From NCBI GenBank assembly GCA_963978895.1, contig OZ022242.1, forward strand, positions 28,529,924 to 28,593,923: DNA of 64,000 nt. The letters are read 5' to 3'. Positions 25,346 to 36,647 of this stretch are shown here, piece after piece (positions within the stretch are counted from its first letter, which is position 1; the number at the start of each line of letters is the position of its first letter). A program made the translations under genes and the position numbers. The stretch comes from Erpobdella octoculata. Its lineage: Eukaryota; Annelida; Clitellata; Hirudinida; Erpobdellidae. Under the pieces are notes generated by a model that made no database searches, was not told the origin of the DNA, and saw nothing but the letters and a program-made list of their open reading frames with translations.

Positions 25346-28120
25346 TATCTAAGCAAAAAATAGAAATTTAAAGAAACAAAATTTTGATTATAGATTTGTA
25401 ACGTACACAAACTAAGAAGTAGATAAATAATGATTTAATGTCAGTCTGGTAGAACTTCGTGTATGCGTAACGCTGTTAAGTGGAACTGCAATCGTAAAAC
25501 AACGGTAATTGTGTATGTTGACAATTTAAAAAAAACTTATTTTTTGTTTTAATTAAATTAGTTACAATTAAAGTCTAACTAAGTTAGTTATTTAAGTTAA
25601 GTTAGGTTTTGTATTTCTTGATTTTTAATGAAATTTGTTATCTTTGGGTGAAACGTCTTATCTTCGGGTGAAACGTCCTGGTATATATAGGTGATATGGT
25701 ATACCATCCCAAAATCTATTCTAAACTTTATATAATTGGTTAATTTAAAACTAACTTGCAAAAATATCGTTTTGTTAAGGTTTAACAACGGTATGGATGC
25801 TTCTTATCTAAATTATTCCTAATAGTGCAATCACATAACTATTACTTATTATAATAAAGATAATTATCTTTATAACCACTAATTTCTTAAGCGCCCTTTA
25901 ACATTTCTTTGATCCAGCGTAGAGCATTCACGGTAGCACTTTAATTATGCACTTCTTAAATGTTTTAGAATATTTAATTAGAATGAAACCGCAATTGTCC
26001 GCAATCATGTAATGTAATGCTAAACAATCATGTAATGTAATGCTAAACAATCATGTAATGAAATGCTATGCAATCATGTAATTATTCATTCACTTCAGTC
26101 ACACACAAAAACCCCCAAAAATGTGCTACCTAAGTAACGAAACACTAGCGCTGAAACCACAGTGGAGCTACAACTTCTTTTTGGACTTTGCATTTAAATA
26201 GACTCTGATTTTTTTTAATTTTAATATACATTATTAATTTACTACACACATCCAAAACAAACCCAAAAAAACGAGCTTCCTTAATAGCCAAACATTATCG
26301 CTTAAGCCACTTCGTTCTAGACTTTGAATTTGAATTAAATTTAAATCATTTATTTGATTATTAAGCATGCAAATCAGGAAAATGAAATTTTATTTGAATT
26401 TCAAGTAAGATCATTTCGTAATAATTTAATTCATTAAGAATTTAAGATCCCTAGTATGAGAAGCAACGTATAAAAGTAAACCTTAATTTTGTTCTCACCT
26501 TATTGAGTTCATGAGTAAAAAACAAACTAAATTTATTAGCCACGTTTTTGAAATCGCAAAGAGCCAGACCGATTCCGAAGCTCTTTTGAAATGCAGCAAG
26601 TAGCATTGATCGCACAGACAGCGCGTTGCACAGCCCGTGCGAAGCCGGTCTTTAATGATGCTTCTCCTCTTATCATCTCTAAAACAAACCGAAAAATAAT
26701 AATAATATAAACAAACGAGCAAAGATCAGAAATTGATAAATCGTAAAATTCAGCTAAAAATTGTTTTAATATTTCCTTTACAAAAGAACGAAAACTAATA
26801 AAATTATTCATGCAGGAAAATTATTTTTGCCTGTCATTTAGATAGCAATGCATAAGCTACGGAATTTTAAGAGTTTAAAAAAAACAAAATTGATCAGTTA
26901 TAAAATATTTGAGAAAATAATGATTTTCTAGTTTGTAATCGTTAGGAAATTCACGAATATGCTGTATATCACTGTTGTAATGCAAATGACCGGTCACTAT
27001 CAATGAATTGTTCAAGCGTGTAAAATAGAGAAACACGAGGAGAAGGTATTGCAACACAAATTCTTGTGCGCTGCTAAAGCAGCTTATTACGACTGCTGCA
27101 GAGTAAGGGACATGCAGGAAATTCGATTTGCATTTTACGTGGAGTGAGTCACAACTGTGATTGGTCGATTGGAAGAAGTGATAAATTTGCATGAGAACAT
27201 AATTTCATCTTTTTCATAAGTCGAGGAAAATTTCCAATTATGTAACATTATTGATTTTATATAGCAAGTAAAATCAGTGATTTCATTAAAAAACCCGGTA
27301 CCTAATGATTTATATACAGTGTTTTTCAAGATTTACAAAAATGTAAACATATATGTGCAAATTATTAATTCGCAATATCTAAATAAAACAATTTATTAAA
27401 AATTCTCCTAGCAGCATAAACTTACTTTTCTATTTTATTAACTTTTAACAGACATGAACGACATGAACGACATTAATTTTATTTGTCGTCATTTGCTGAC
27501 CTACTTGAAATACGAGATTTAAATTTTTTTGTTTGCCCCACTGAACTGACGTGGTCATCAATATTTTTAAGTTTATTTTGCTACTTACCATAAAATTGGA
27601 TTCAACCTTTAAAAGATTTTTAATAAATTAATGCGTTTGCAGGTTTTACATAGGCTGGTAATTCAAGCCCAGTAGACATGAATTTTTATTTTTTTTTTGT
27701 TTTTCGTTTTGTTAATAGATGTCAGGAAATGCCCGAATACATGTGGGTACATACATAATTCATCATTTAGTTCAACGAAAGATCTCATGAATAAGTGAAC
27801 AAATAATTAAATTAAATCCAGTTTTTGATTTTGGATTTATTTTCTAATACGAAAAGGGTCAATGATCACAAATAAGCCGAGCAACCTCAAATTGTAAGCG
27901 ATTAGCCAGGGTTAGTCAGGTGGGTTCGAATCAAAGACGAGAAACATTTCGTGAATATGGAATCACACCTGCACGTGCGCCCAAAAATCAATAAAAATCA
28001 TTTTCAGTCATAATTAACTTGATTATTTTATTGAAGAAAATTGCCATTTAAAGAAATCGATATCCTAATTTTGTGCGTTTATTTCATAATGACTACGTCC
28101 CAATTCCCAAGCAATTATAA
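25346..28120. other. AT-rich intergenic DNA with a short tandem repeat
   Basis: No gene recognised. About 25999-26081 holds three to four units of a ~26-bp repeat, AATCATGTAATGTAATGCTA with small changes. Minus-strand frames at 26495-27192 have no recognisable domain, although 26540-26690 is locally less AT-rich. Confidence 0.4.
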
Positions 28121-28234
28121 CTTACTAGAAGTAGCCCGTCAAATATTACGGTTTTTGTGGTTTTTTATCGAGCTATCAGATATCAAATAAAATAACGTTT
28201 TACTTCTGTACCATTATTAAATGTGGTAATTAGA

Positions 28235-28610
28235 CATTGTGGATGTTTTACCCTCTACCTACTTAACAATATCAAACAACTAAAGATAAACAAGTGAATC
28301 AAAAAAACAAAGTTATTTAAAAGCACATTTTTATATAATCAATTGTGTAGGCTACATTCTGTTACATAGACAACGAGCATATTAACATAGACAATGTATA
28401 GTTTGACGAAAATATCACAAATAATTATTTATTAAATCTTGTTCAATCTATCCGAAAGTTTGATAGAATGCATTGTTAATCAGTTCAGAGGTATGTTTTA
28501 ATTTTTAAGTCTCTAGCTCAATGGGGTGTTAGTTTAAAATCGATTGCAAAATTTGACGACAGACAGACAGAAAGACAGAGAAGTCAAGTTAAGTAAAAGT
28601 GTGTAAAAAT
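28235..28610 (+). repeat. dispersed repeat, copy 2 (pair with 20280-20685)
   Basis: Diverged copy of 20280-20685 in the same orientation. It has a longer ACAGACAGACAGAAAGACAG run before GAGAAGTCAAGTTAAGTAAA. Confidence 0.8.
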
Positions 28611-28790
28611 AAATTTTTTAAATAAATGCTTTTGGGTTAAGCCGTTTATATCTCGATAATTCAGGCGTCTATATAATCTTTGGTTACATCAGGAGACTCG
28701 TAAAAAGTTCGCCTACTTCACCTAAATATTGCGTCTGAAGTTGGGTCCACGTTTTATTTTTCTTATAACTTTCTTATTTGGGGTCTTTTT

Positions 28791-29043
28791 TTAATAATAG
28801 TTTATAGTCCTTTACTTTATGTAGGAAGCACTTAAGTACTTCCTGTCGTGGATCAGAATTTTGTTACTATGATGAGAAAAGATTCTTTGCAAAGGCAGCC
28901 ATTTATAGGCGCCTGGCCTACCCCTTTAGCAATGTGAGTGAACTCCTTGCTTTAAGGGGGTTACGCTGGTGACGCCGGCGAGGTTCGAACTGCCGAGCTA
29001 ACGATCGACAGGCGAACGCTCTACCGCTCTGCCACTAGCGCCT
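28791..29043 (-). repeat. tRNA-derived SINE
   Basis: Read on the minus strand it starts GGCGCTAGTGGCAGAGCGG, with an A-box-like TGGCAGAGCGGTAGAGC and a B box GTTCGAACC (28977-28990). A body with AAGGAGTTCACTCACATTGC follows, then a tail including GGAAGTACTTAAGTGCTTCC and TATAAACTATTATTAA. Related copies lie at 54171-54411 (plus), 53340-53515 (minus) and as tail fragments at 2.6 and 3.6 kb. These are RNA polymerase III-type internal promoter boxes. Its LINE partner is unknown. Confidence 0.85.
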
Positions 29044-29153
29044 CTTAGTTGATGATATATCATTATTAAAATATTTATAACCACAGCCCTCAAGTTCAAC
29101 TATCTATCTCATTATTATTATGCTCTTTTTTAATGGTTATTTTATTATATATA

Positions 29154-29462
29154 TATATATATATATATTGCGAATAAACTGTGGAATCAATTTATCTTTG
29201 AGACACGCTCCAAGAAACACAACTCGCCATTTGGCAGAAACAACTTTTCGAGCCAAATTCTCGACCTTTCGGCACAAAACTCTCTGTTCGAGACTACAAT
29301 TAGCGAAAAACTTTTCCATTAAACTTTTATTGTCAGGCCGACGGACCGTTTTTCAAATGAATACATTCATAATGATTAAGAATACTCCCAGTATTCTTAA
29401 TCATTATGAATGTATTCATTTGAAAAAGCTAACACGAAAAGAACTTGAAGAAGGTGTCTCAA

Positions 29463-29463
<1 letters not shown>
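29154..29463 (-). mobile_element. rearranged Penelope-like element fragment
   Basis: 29166-29350 matches the 3' region of the Penelope-like element at 45625-45806 (TTGCGAATAAACTGTGG, CGCCATTTGGCAGAAA, TTATTGTCAGGCCGACGG), including the 3' half of its hammerhead-like motif. It then jumps to a piece of the ORF in the same orientation (29350-29389), followed at once by the same piece inverted (29390-29463; frame ILNHYECIHLKKLTRKELEE). (TA)n borders both sides. It is deleted and inverted, so non-functional. Confidence 0.8.
29349..29427. repeat. near-perfect palindrome, 38-bp arms, 3-nt loop
   Basis: Arm 29349-29386 (core ATGAATACATTCATAATG) is the exact reverse complement of 29390-29427, separated by CCC. 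Both arms derive from the Penelope ORF segment. Confidence 0.95.

Positions 29464-29465
<2 letters not shown>

Positions 29466-29497
<32 letters not shown>
29466..29497. repeat. (TA)n microsatellite
   Basis: TA repeat between the Penelope fragment and the ACTAG-ended element. Confidence 0.9.
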
Positions 29498-29498
<1 letters not shown>

Positions 29499-30388
29499 TA
29501 GTGGGGTTACTCGGCGTTGCCCGGGGTTTTTAGAGGTTTTTCTAATGTTTGTCTCTCTCGCTCCCGTTTCCTTCTCCACTTTCCCGTTTTCGTCGCGTTC
29601 CCGGTCGCTTTTCCGCTATCGGTCGTTTTCCAGCTCCCGGTCGCTTTCCCGCTCAGAAGTTTTGTTATCGATTTTCTCTCTTGCTTGCGTTTCCTTCCAA
29701 GCTTGCTCTCCCGATTCCAGTCGCTTTCCGCGTTCCCGGTCGCTTTCCCGTTCCCGGTCGCTTTCCCGTTCCCGGTCGCTTTCCCGTTCCCGGTCGCTTT
29801 CCCGTTCCCGGTCGCTTTTCCGTTCCCGCTTGCTCTCCCGTTCCCGGTCATGCTTTCTCTCCCATTCCCGGTCACGGTTGCTCTCCCGTTCCCGTTCCCG
29901 CTCACGCTCATTTTCTCTTTTACATTCTTTCATAACTTCTGTTAGCCTATAAAATGTAAAATAGATTTGCTAAGACTATATATATATATGAATGTTTGTG
30001 GGTTAGTTTGTCTATTATAGAAACGGGAAAGCGACCCGGAACGGACAGCGAGCGGGAACGGAAAAGCAAGCGTGAGCGGGAATGGAAGAGCAAGCGTGAG
30101 CGGGAATGGAAGAGCAAACGTGAGCGGGAACGGGAGAGCGACCGGGAACGGGAAAACGACGGGAGCGGGAAAGCGGTCGGGAACGGGAAAGCCACCGGGA
30201 GCGGGAAAGCGACCGGGAGCGGGAAAACGACCGGGAGCGGGAAAGCGACCGGCAGCGGGAAAACGACCGAAAACGGGAAAGCGAACAGGAGTGGGAAAGC
30301 AGGTGGGAAAGGAAACGGGAGAGAAAGAGACAAACATTAGAAAAACCTCTAAAAAACCCGGGCAACGCCGGGTATCTCCGCTAGTACA
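29495..30388. mobile_element. inverted-repeat minisatellite element, unit 1
   Basis: It begins TACTAGTGGGGTTACTCGGC, then GTTGCCCGGGGTTTTTAGAG, and ends with the inverted counterpart (CTCTAAAAAACCCGGGCAAC ... CCGCTAGTA). The left arm holds 18-bp units GTTCCCGGTCGCTTTCCC (about 29714-29900). The right arm holds the reverse type GAGCGGGAAAGCGACCGG (about 30160-30290). The two halves form a ~0.9-kb imperfect palindrome. Long open frames across it (Ser-Arg, Gly-Lys-Ala-Thr, Phe-Pro repeats) are products of the minisatellite, not genes. Related units: 35494, 40382, 44702 and 58528. Confidence 0.75.
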
Positions 30389-30464
30389 TACATAAACACA
30401 CACACAGACACACATACATGCACATACACATACATACATACCAACATACATACGCACAAACATA

Positions 30465-30663
30465 TATATATAGTTCCCGCTCGCTCACCCGCTCCGCTCC
30501 GCTCATTTTGTGACGGATTTCAAATTTTTTTTCTCTATATATGATTCCCCTTGACTCTCAAGGTTGTGTGAAAATTTCATTACGATCGGATGAATGGTGT
30601 AGCAATGCATAAAGGACATGAATATATACATATATACATACAAACATTCATTTTTATATATAT

Positions 30664-30665
<2 letters not shown>
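30465..30665 (+). repeat. tail segment of the ACTAG element family, copy 1
   Basis: It starts TATATAGTTCCCGCTCGC, then CGCTCATTTTGTGACGG, GATTCCCCTTGACTCTCAAG, TTACGATCGGATGAATGG and TAGCAATGCATAAAGGACAT, and ends AAACATTCATTTTTATAT. Near-identical copies lie at 45387-45550 and 49503-49697, with diverged versions in the 35.8 and 58.8 kb elements. Confidence 0.85.
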
Positions 30666-30703
<38 letters not shown>

Positions 30704-32050
30704 TTTCTCTTTCTCTCTCATTCTCGCTTAAAACAAATTTTATTACTAATTTAATTCTGAAAAATAACTTTTAAAAAATAAATTAAATAACCAAATAGAA
30801 ACGCTTCAGGCACATTTTTATTACTTTTTATTTCAATAACAAAATAATTTATTATAATATATATCTCTTCAAAAATTAAATTGTAAGTTTTATTTTAATT
30901 AACATCTATGGTCACATTTATAATTTTTTAAATAAAAACTTTGATTATGAATGGTTGAATTCCCTGAGGCTAAAAGTTAGTTCTTATGTTTTCAGGGGTA
31001 TTGAGCAACAATTGTTTTATAAACTTTTCTCTAATAAGCATGATTGAGACGCCCCCCACCCAAAGATTTAAAAAAAATGTTTTTTATGTAAAATAATTAA
31101 TGACAAAGTTTTAGAAAATTCTTTAAAAATGTACCTCCAACTAACCATCCCCTTTCCGGTTATTAGGGGAGCAGGGGACGGTTGTCCCCTACAGATAATT
31201 TAAAAATAAAAAAAAACGTTTTTTATGTAAAATAAACAAAAAGAAAGTTTTTGAAAATTATTTTTGAAAAAAATTTATATACAAAAACTTTATATGAAAT
31301 AAATAAAGACGAAGTTTTAGAAATCGGTTATCAGAGGGTAAGAGACGGTTGTCCGCCCCCATGCTCATGTTCCCTGTTAGCCAACGGCACGTCGGAACGC
31401 CGCACGTTGAGTACGGAGGGCCACGCGTGGGCCACACCTTCCATGCTCTATGGGTAAGTACCGAACTTCGGGTTCGGGTCGGGTACCCGTGACATCTCTA
31501 CCAGATACCCTCGCTACTCCACTGTTGTTATTTCAAGACCTTTAAATTTCAAAAATAAAACAACTAACGATGGATAATGATGCTGATAATATTGAAAATG
31601 ATATACACGTTGAATGATATAACGTTGAATGAACAAATATTTCTGTTACTATTGAATGCACCTAAATAAGTACATACTGTTCATGTCATGTAAGAATTAT
31701 TTCAGGGTAACGGCAACGGTAGAGGCGCTACTTATAAATTTCAGTAGCGGTTGGCGCCGCTACTAATAAAACTGGCAGCGGTAACGAAGAGCGGCGTTAT
31801 TTTTTTATATGCTTTTATTTAACTTCACTCGTCTCTCTGTTTTATTTTCGTCATTCTTAAAATCGGCACCCACTCAGGGCCGTAGATAGCATACCAATTC
31901 TGGGAGGGGGTGTAACAGCCACATTTTACCGACAAAGTTTTTCGTACTTTTTTATTCAAATAACTTATTGATTTTATATATTGTATATTTAAAAAAAAAC
32001 ACGTATTAGCTCAAAAAATTGCAATATTAAAATAATACAAAAATATTTAA
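30666..32050. other. repeat-rich non-coding stretch
   Basis: Starts with a (TA)n array (30666-30701). About 31440-31500 contains GGGTTCGGGTCGGGTACCCG followed by TGACATCTCTACC, which resembles a hAT end. About 31700-31800 is rich in GGTAACGG/GGCGCCGCTAC words. No paired ends and no gene. Confidence 0.4.
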
Positions 32051-32053
32051 TCA

Positions 32054-33212
32054 ATTCGGATGCGTCTTTGTTTTATTATGGACCACTTTTTCACCAATTC
32101 ATCAAGATCGATGTTGTCCAGAAAGTCCTTCTCTGAAGACAGCAATATCAAGGAGTCCATACAGGAGCTGACGCCATTAACTTGAAAACTTTGAAAACCC
32201 CAGGAAATATTTGTCGTTTTTGCCAGGATCGTTTCAAACGATCATTGTTTGCTGGAGTGTCTGATTCACTGAATGTATTCATAAAAATTTCAAGTTCGGC
32301 TTGGAATGAATAAACATCAGTGATTACTCCATTATATTTGGCATCACGAGAAACAGTTTTTCAACATCTTTTATGTCAAATGTTTTCGTATGCTGTTGAA
32401 GAATAGAAAATGGCTCAATGCTAACCCAGGATGCCAGTAAATTTTCATTCATTTCGTGAATAAGCGTGTCCAACATACAATTGAGTTGCTGCGAGTAATA
32501 TTGGTAGAAATTCATGTTACATGGCGAATTTCGTAATTTTGTATTGCATCTATGTCTAAGTTACTGCATATTATAATTGCAGCATCAATTTCGCTATGCA
32601 TACCTTTTTCATTATTTTTTATTTATTCTAGAGATTTTATTGTAGAAGATACTATCATTTTTGCATCTAAGATGTTCAACTCGATTTTCTGAAGTTTATC
32701 AGTGAGAATTTTTGTATTTGCAATAACCCCTTTAATAAGCATCAGCATTATGATAAAATCAGGGTTAACAACTTTTTTAAGAATTGCTGCAGCTTGGTTT
32801 TTTTATCAAATACTTGAGAATTTTTTATTTCACAAAAGCATTCAATAATTGAGTCCATGCTTATCCAAAACGCTTGTATGGATTCGGAACGGGCTGACCA
32901 TCTCGTTTTTGAAAGATTGCGTAGTTTCAAAGAATGTTCGACCTTCTGAAGTTTGGAATTAAGAAAACTGAATTTTTTGGTGCTTGAAGAAAAGAATGTA
33001 TAACACATTTCGAGAATATCAAAGACATTTGAAACCATTCTATTTCTTTTAACCGCATGTTCAACAAACTTGTTTGTACGATGAGCCTGACAAGGAATGT
33101 AAGGTATAAACCGACCAAGTTTTTCCAAAATTTGTGCGTGAACAAATGAACACCTTTTAGGTTGCTTGACATAGAACTTAACTTTAAATCTTTTCACGCT
33201 TGGAGGTGGCAT
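32054..33212 (-). pseudogene. ZMYM1-like hAT transposase pseudogene
   Basis: The upstream block (33212-32748) has FVHAQILEKLGRFIPYIPC, AHRTNKF and LKLRNLSKTRWSARSESIQA, the RNase-H-fold segment with the conserved TRW of ZMYM1-type hAT proteins. Downstream on the minus strand, ELEIFMNTFSESDTPANNDR (near 32290) and LILLSSEKDFLDNIDLDELV (near 32130) match the pre-hATC and C-terminal acidic blocks. Stops and frame changes separate them, and the N-terminal TTF/BED region is missing. A domesticated gene is unlikely given the breaks. Confidence 0.75.
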
Positions 33213-34062
33213 GCTGGGTCAAATTTCTAAATTGATTAAAATATCTGATTTAAACCAAGTCTTGATTTTGCAAAACTTCTTAGAAACATTTGATAAACAG
33301 CTTTTGAATGAGTAGTTTAAATCATATTCATAATTGCATTTAAAAAACAAACACCCCGACGGGCCTGCACCCACTGAGCATTAAGAATGCAAAAATTCTA
33401 GCCACACTTCAAACCCTGAACAAGATTGTCATTTATTTACTCGCTCTATTGAATTCTCGACGAACGAAAATACATTTGAGTAGAACTTGACCATCAAAAC
33501 TGTCAAATTTTCGTTTCAAACCTAACGCTCTGACGCTCTTTGATTATTGCATTTGCGTTTACTGAGGTTGAAGGAGAGCGCATGTTCGTCACACTATAGA
33601 CATTAAAATTAGGCTAAAATCATATCTTTTTAAAAAGTTTTTTGATTAGGAGATGTTGATGAACTGCGCGCCATTGCGAAAAAATGTTTTTTATAAGGGC
33701 ACGATATAAATGTTATTTTGTATGTTCAAAAACGCAATGTTCTTAAAACACATCCATTACTTAATGATAACTTTAAAATCTATAAAAAATATTATATAAT
33801 ATGAGACTCCCAATCAAAAATAAATTTAATATCCCCCCACCAGAAAATCCTGGGACCACGCCTGGTTGGAGCATTCGCTCGATCCTTCTGCTTTGCAGTG
33901 AAACTTAGCATTAGATCATTCAAGTCCAAACCTAAAGAACCCAAATGCAATTTATTTAAAAAAAACTTTTTTTGGTTAAATTTCTACCGAGGATACGTCC
34001 TCGGTGTCTTCATTCTGGCTTGCGGCCCTGGAATAAAGTATGAAGTTTGCGGGTTAGGTACC

Positions 34063-34140
34063 TAAAAACTTTCGCCACCCACTTGCCAGAGCTTTGCGAC
34101 CCACTTTAAGGTCGCGACCCACAGTTTGGGAAACGTGGAT
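34063..34140. mobile_element. hAT (Charlie-like) terminus remnant
   Basis: The reverse complement reads CCACGTTTCCCAAACTGTGG then GTCGCGACC, a common hAT end. A copy lies at about 57083-57158 in the duplicate. No opposite end found. Confidence 0.5.
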
Positions 34141-35152
34141 CTATAGTGTTTAAGATTAGCACCTGGTGCATTCACCCCATCCCATGATGGAGCAGGGTCT
34201 ACAGTCAGCCATTGGTCTAAAAGGGGAGGGAGGGAGAAAAGGGCATGACATATATTTTCAAAAGACGCTGACCGTGATATACATGCTTCAAGTGATGTCT
34301 TTCTTACGTAAGTTTATTCTACGTTGAATCTCTGCACCAAAATAACGAATAATTTTTTATGTAAAAAATAAAGTAGCAAATGCTTTACTTTTCATCTTGT
34401 TTTTTCGCGTGTAAAATTATTACTCTGGCTGTCAAAATAACAGATCACCGACGACTTAAACTTTGAGGGTTGAGTTTTTCTTAAAGTCAAAGTGAATTTT
34501 TATTTGAAGTTTTATTTATTTTATTTCATTTTTGGTAATCTCTTAGTATTGTTACGAATTAACCGGTATTTTAACGTAAATAACAGTAAAAGCAATAAAA
34601 GACTAATTTAAAACTAAACAGAAAGAAACACATTTAAAATTTAAAAAATAAATTAATGTACCATTTAAATAAATAAACTCAACTGTTGCGCATTACAAAC
34701 CTATGGCTTGAAACAAATCAAACACAACTGGGTAATCTTTCCCACGGATTAATACATAATTCTCGGCTATACATGTATGTATACATGTTTACATATAAAA
34801 TTAAAAATAACCATTTAATAAATTGCAATAAATGAAATTATTTATATGCCAGTTTTTCTACCTTATCTCCCCCAGTTACTGTACAACTGTGGTGGTATTG
34901 TATTAAAATTAAAGGCAGCAACAGGAATATTTTTATGGGAAAACTTTTTAAAATGTCACTTTGATTAGAATAAAACCAATACTCGTAATGATACAGTTAT
35001 ATATGAGAGTGTGATTAAATTGAAGTAATGATAAATTATTACTGAAATAGATATAAATGAATCAACACTAATTAATATTAATAAAATAAAGTAGTTGATA
35101 TTGGTTCAGACCAAACTCTAAACAATTAATCTTATTTTTTCTTATTTTATAG

Positions 35153-35344
35153 TCCAAATGTCAAAAAATGAATATGAAAGGTGATCTAAAAATTAGTCAA
35201 AAGGGTATTGTTCATCCAATACAAAGAACATTGTGGGAAAATCAACAGAATAATGATTTCAAACAGCCATGTTTTAATGATCTGAATGGTAAAGAACATT
35301 TTTGTGTAGATTTGCCACTTGAACAATCCAATCTACCAGGTAAG
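35153..35344 (+). other. BLZF1: golgin-45 exon 1 (first recognised)
   Basis: It follows CTTATTTTATAG and ends before GTATGT. A second possible donor (CAG|GTAAGG at 35339) would put a stop in exon 2, so the downstream donor is preferred. It encodes MNMKGDLKISQKGIVHPIQR and about 39 more residues. The N-terminus of golgin-45 is poorly conserved, so membership rests on splice phase and position. Duplicated at 58187-58378. Confidence 0.6.
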
Positions 35345-36594
35345 GTATGTTACACTGTAATTTTTTTCACTTGTAAATCAACGTTTGTGTTTTTAATTAT
35401 ACTTTTAAGCTGCAATCATTAATAATTTTCTAGATTTTAATTAGTGATGGTTAGGTTTTGCAATTATTTAGCTATGTGTGTATATATATTATACTAGCGG
35501 GGTACCCGCATTGCCCGTGATTTTTAGAGGCTTTTCTAATGTTTGTCTCTCTCGCTCCCGTTTCTTTTCCCGCTTGCTCTCCTGCTCTCGGTCGCTTTCC
35601 CGCTCCCGGTCGCTTTCCCGCTCCCGGTCGCTTTCCCGATCCCGGACGCTTTCCCGCTCTTGGTCGTTTTACCTTTCCCGCTCGCTTTTTCGCTCTCAGT
35701 TGCTTTTTTGTTCCCTCTTGCTTTCTTGTTTCCGCTCATTTTCTAATTCCCGTTTCCGCTCTCCCGCTCATTTTGTGACCGATTTCAATTTTTTTTCACT
35801 AATTGTCTCCCATTGCCTCTGAAGCTTGTGTAAGAATTGCATTACGATTGGATGAATGGTGAAGCAATGCATAAAGGACTAAGATACTTACTTACATAAT
35901 CTTATTTTTATATATATAGACTAGCTGACTCAGCAAATGTTATTTTGCCTTTTAAATTATTTTGGTTTTTTTGACTAAGAGTTTAATGTACAAAATTATG
36001 ACAATTTAAAAAAATCAATCTGGAAAAGCAATAGAGTGTACAATGCCCGGGGTTTTTGAAAGTTTTTCTATCGTTCTTCTCTCTTGCTCCTGTTTCCTTC
36101 CCCGCTTGCTCTACTGTTCCCGTTTTTATAAATACGTCTGGGAGTGAATTTTGGGCTATATATTATTTAGAATTGGTTTAATGGATTGAGCGAAATAGTT
36201 GGGAAGTTCTGTGATTACAATAATAAACAACATATGAACTACAGTACATATTTATTACCTCGTTTTTCTTAACTTGCTTTCTTATCTGTTTGTCCACGAT
36301 TTATATTATATATATATATTTTGTATATATCAATTATATTTTATATATATATTATATTTTATTATAAATAAACCGGGAGCGAGAAAGCGATCGCGAACGG
36401 CAAAGGGACCGGGATCAGAAAAGCGACCGGGAGCGGAAAAGCGACTGGGAGCGGAAAAGCGACTGGGAGCGGGAAAGCAACCGGGAACGGGAAATCGACT
36501 GGGAGCGGGAGGGCAAGCGGGGAAGGAAACGGGAGAAAAAGAGACGCATTATAAAAACCTCTAAAAACCCTGCTCAACGTCGGGTACCCCGCTA

Positions 36595-36647
<53 letters not shown>

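Noticed and set aside
29714..29900. Possible CRISPR-like array
   Set aside because: The 18-bp units are contiguous without unique spacers, in an animal genome. This is a minisatellite.
29507..30463. Overlapping ORFs of 105-173 aa on both strands with Ser-Arg, Gly-Lys-Ala-Thr or Phe-Pro repeats
   Set aside because: All are readings of an 18-bp GC-rich minisatellite, open in several frames on both strands at once. No start or domain is convincing, and the same happens at each minisatellite unit (35.5, 36.4, 58.5, 59.4 kb).
35339..35340. Upstream splice donor CAG|GTAAGG for golgin-45 exon 1
   Set aside because: A strong match, but it shifts exon 2 into a frame with an immediate TGA. The donor 5 bp downstream keeps the frame open. 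Alternative use cannot be excluded.
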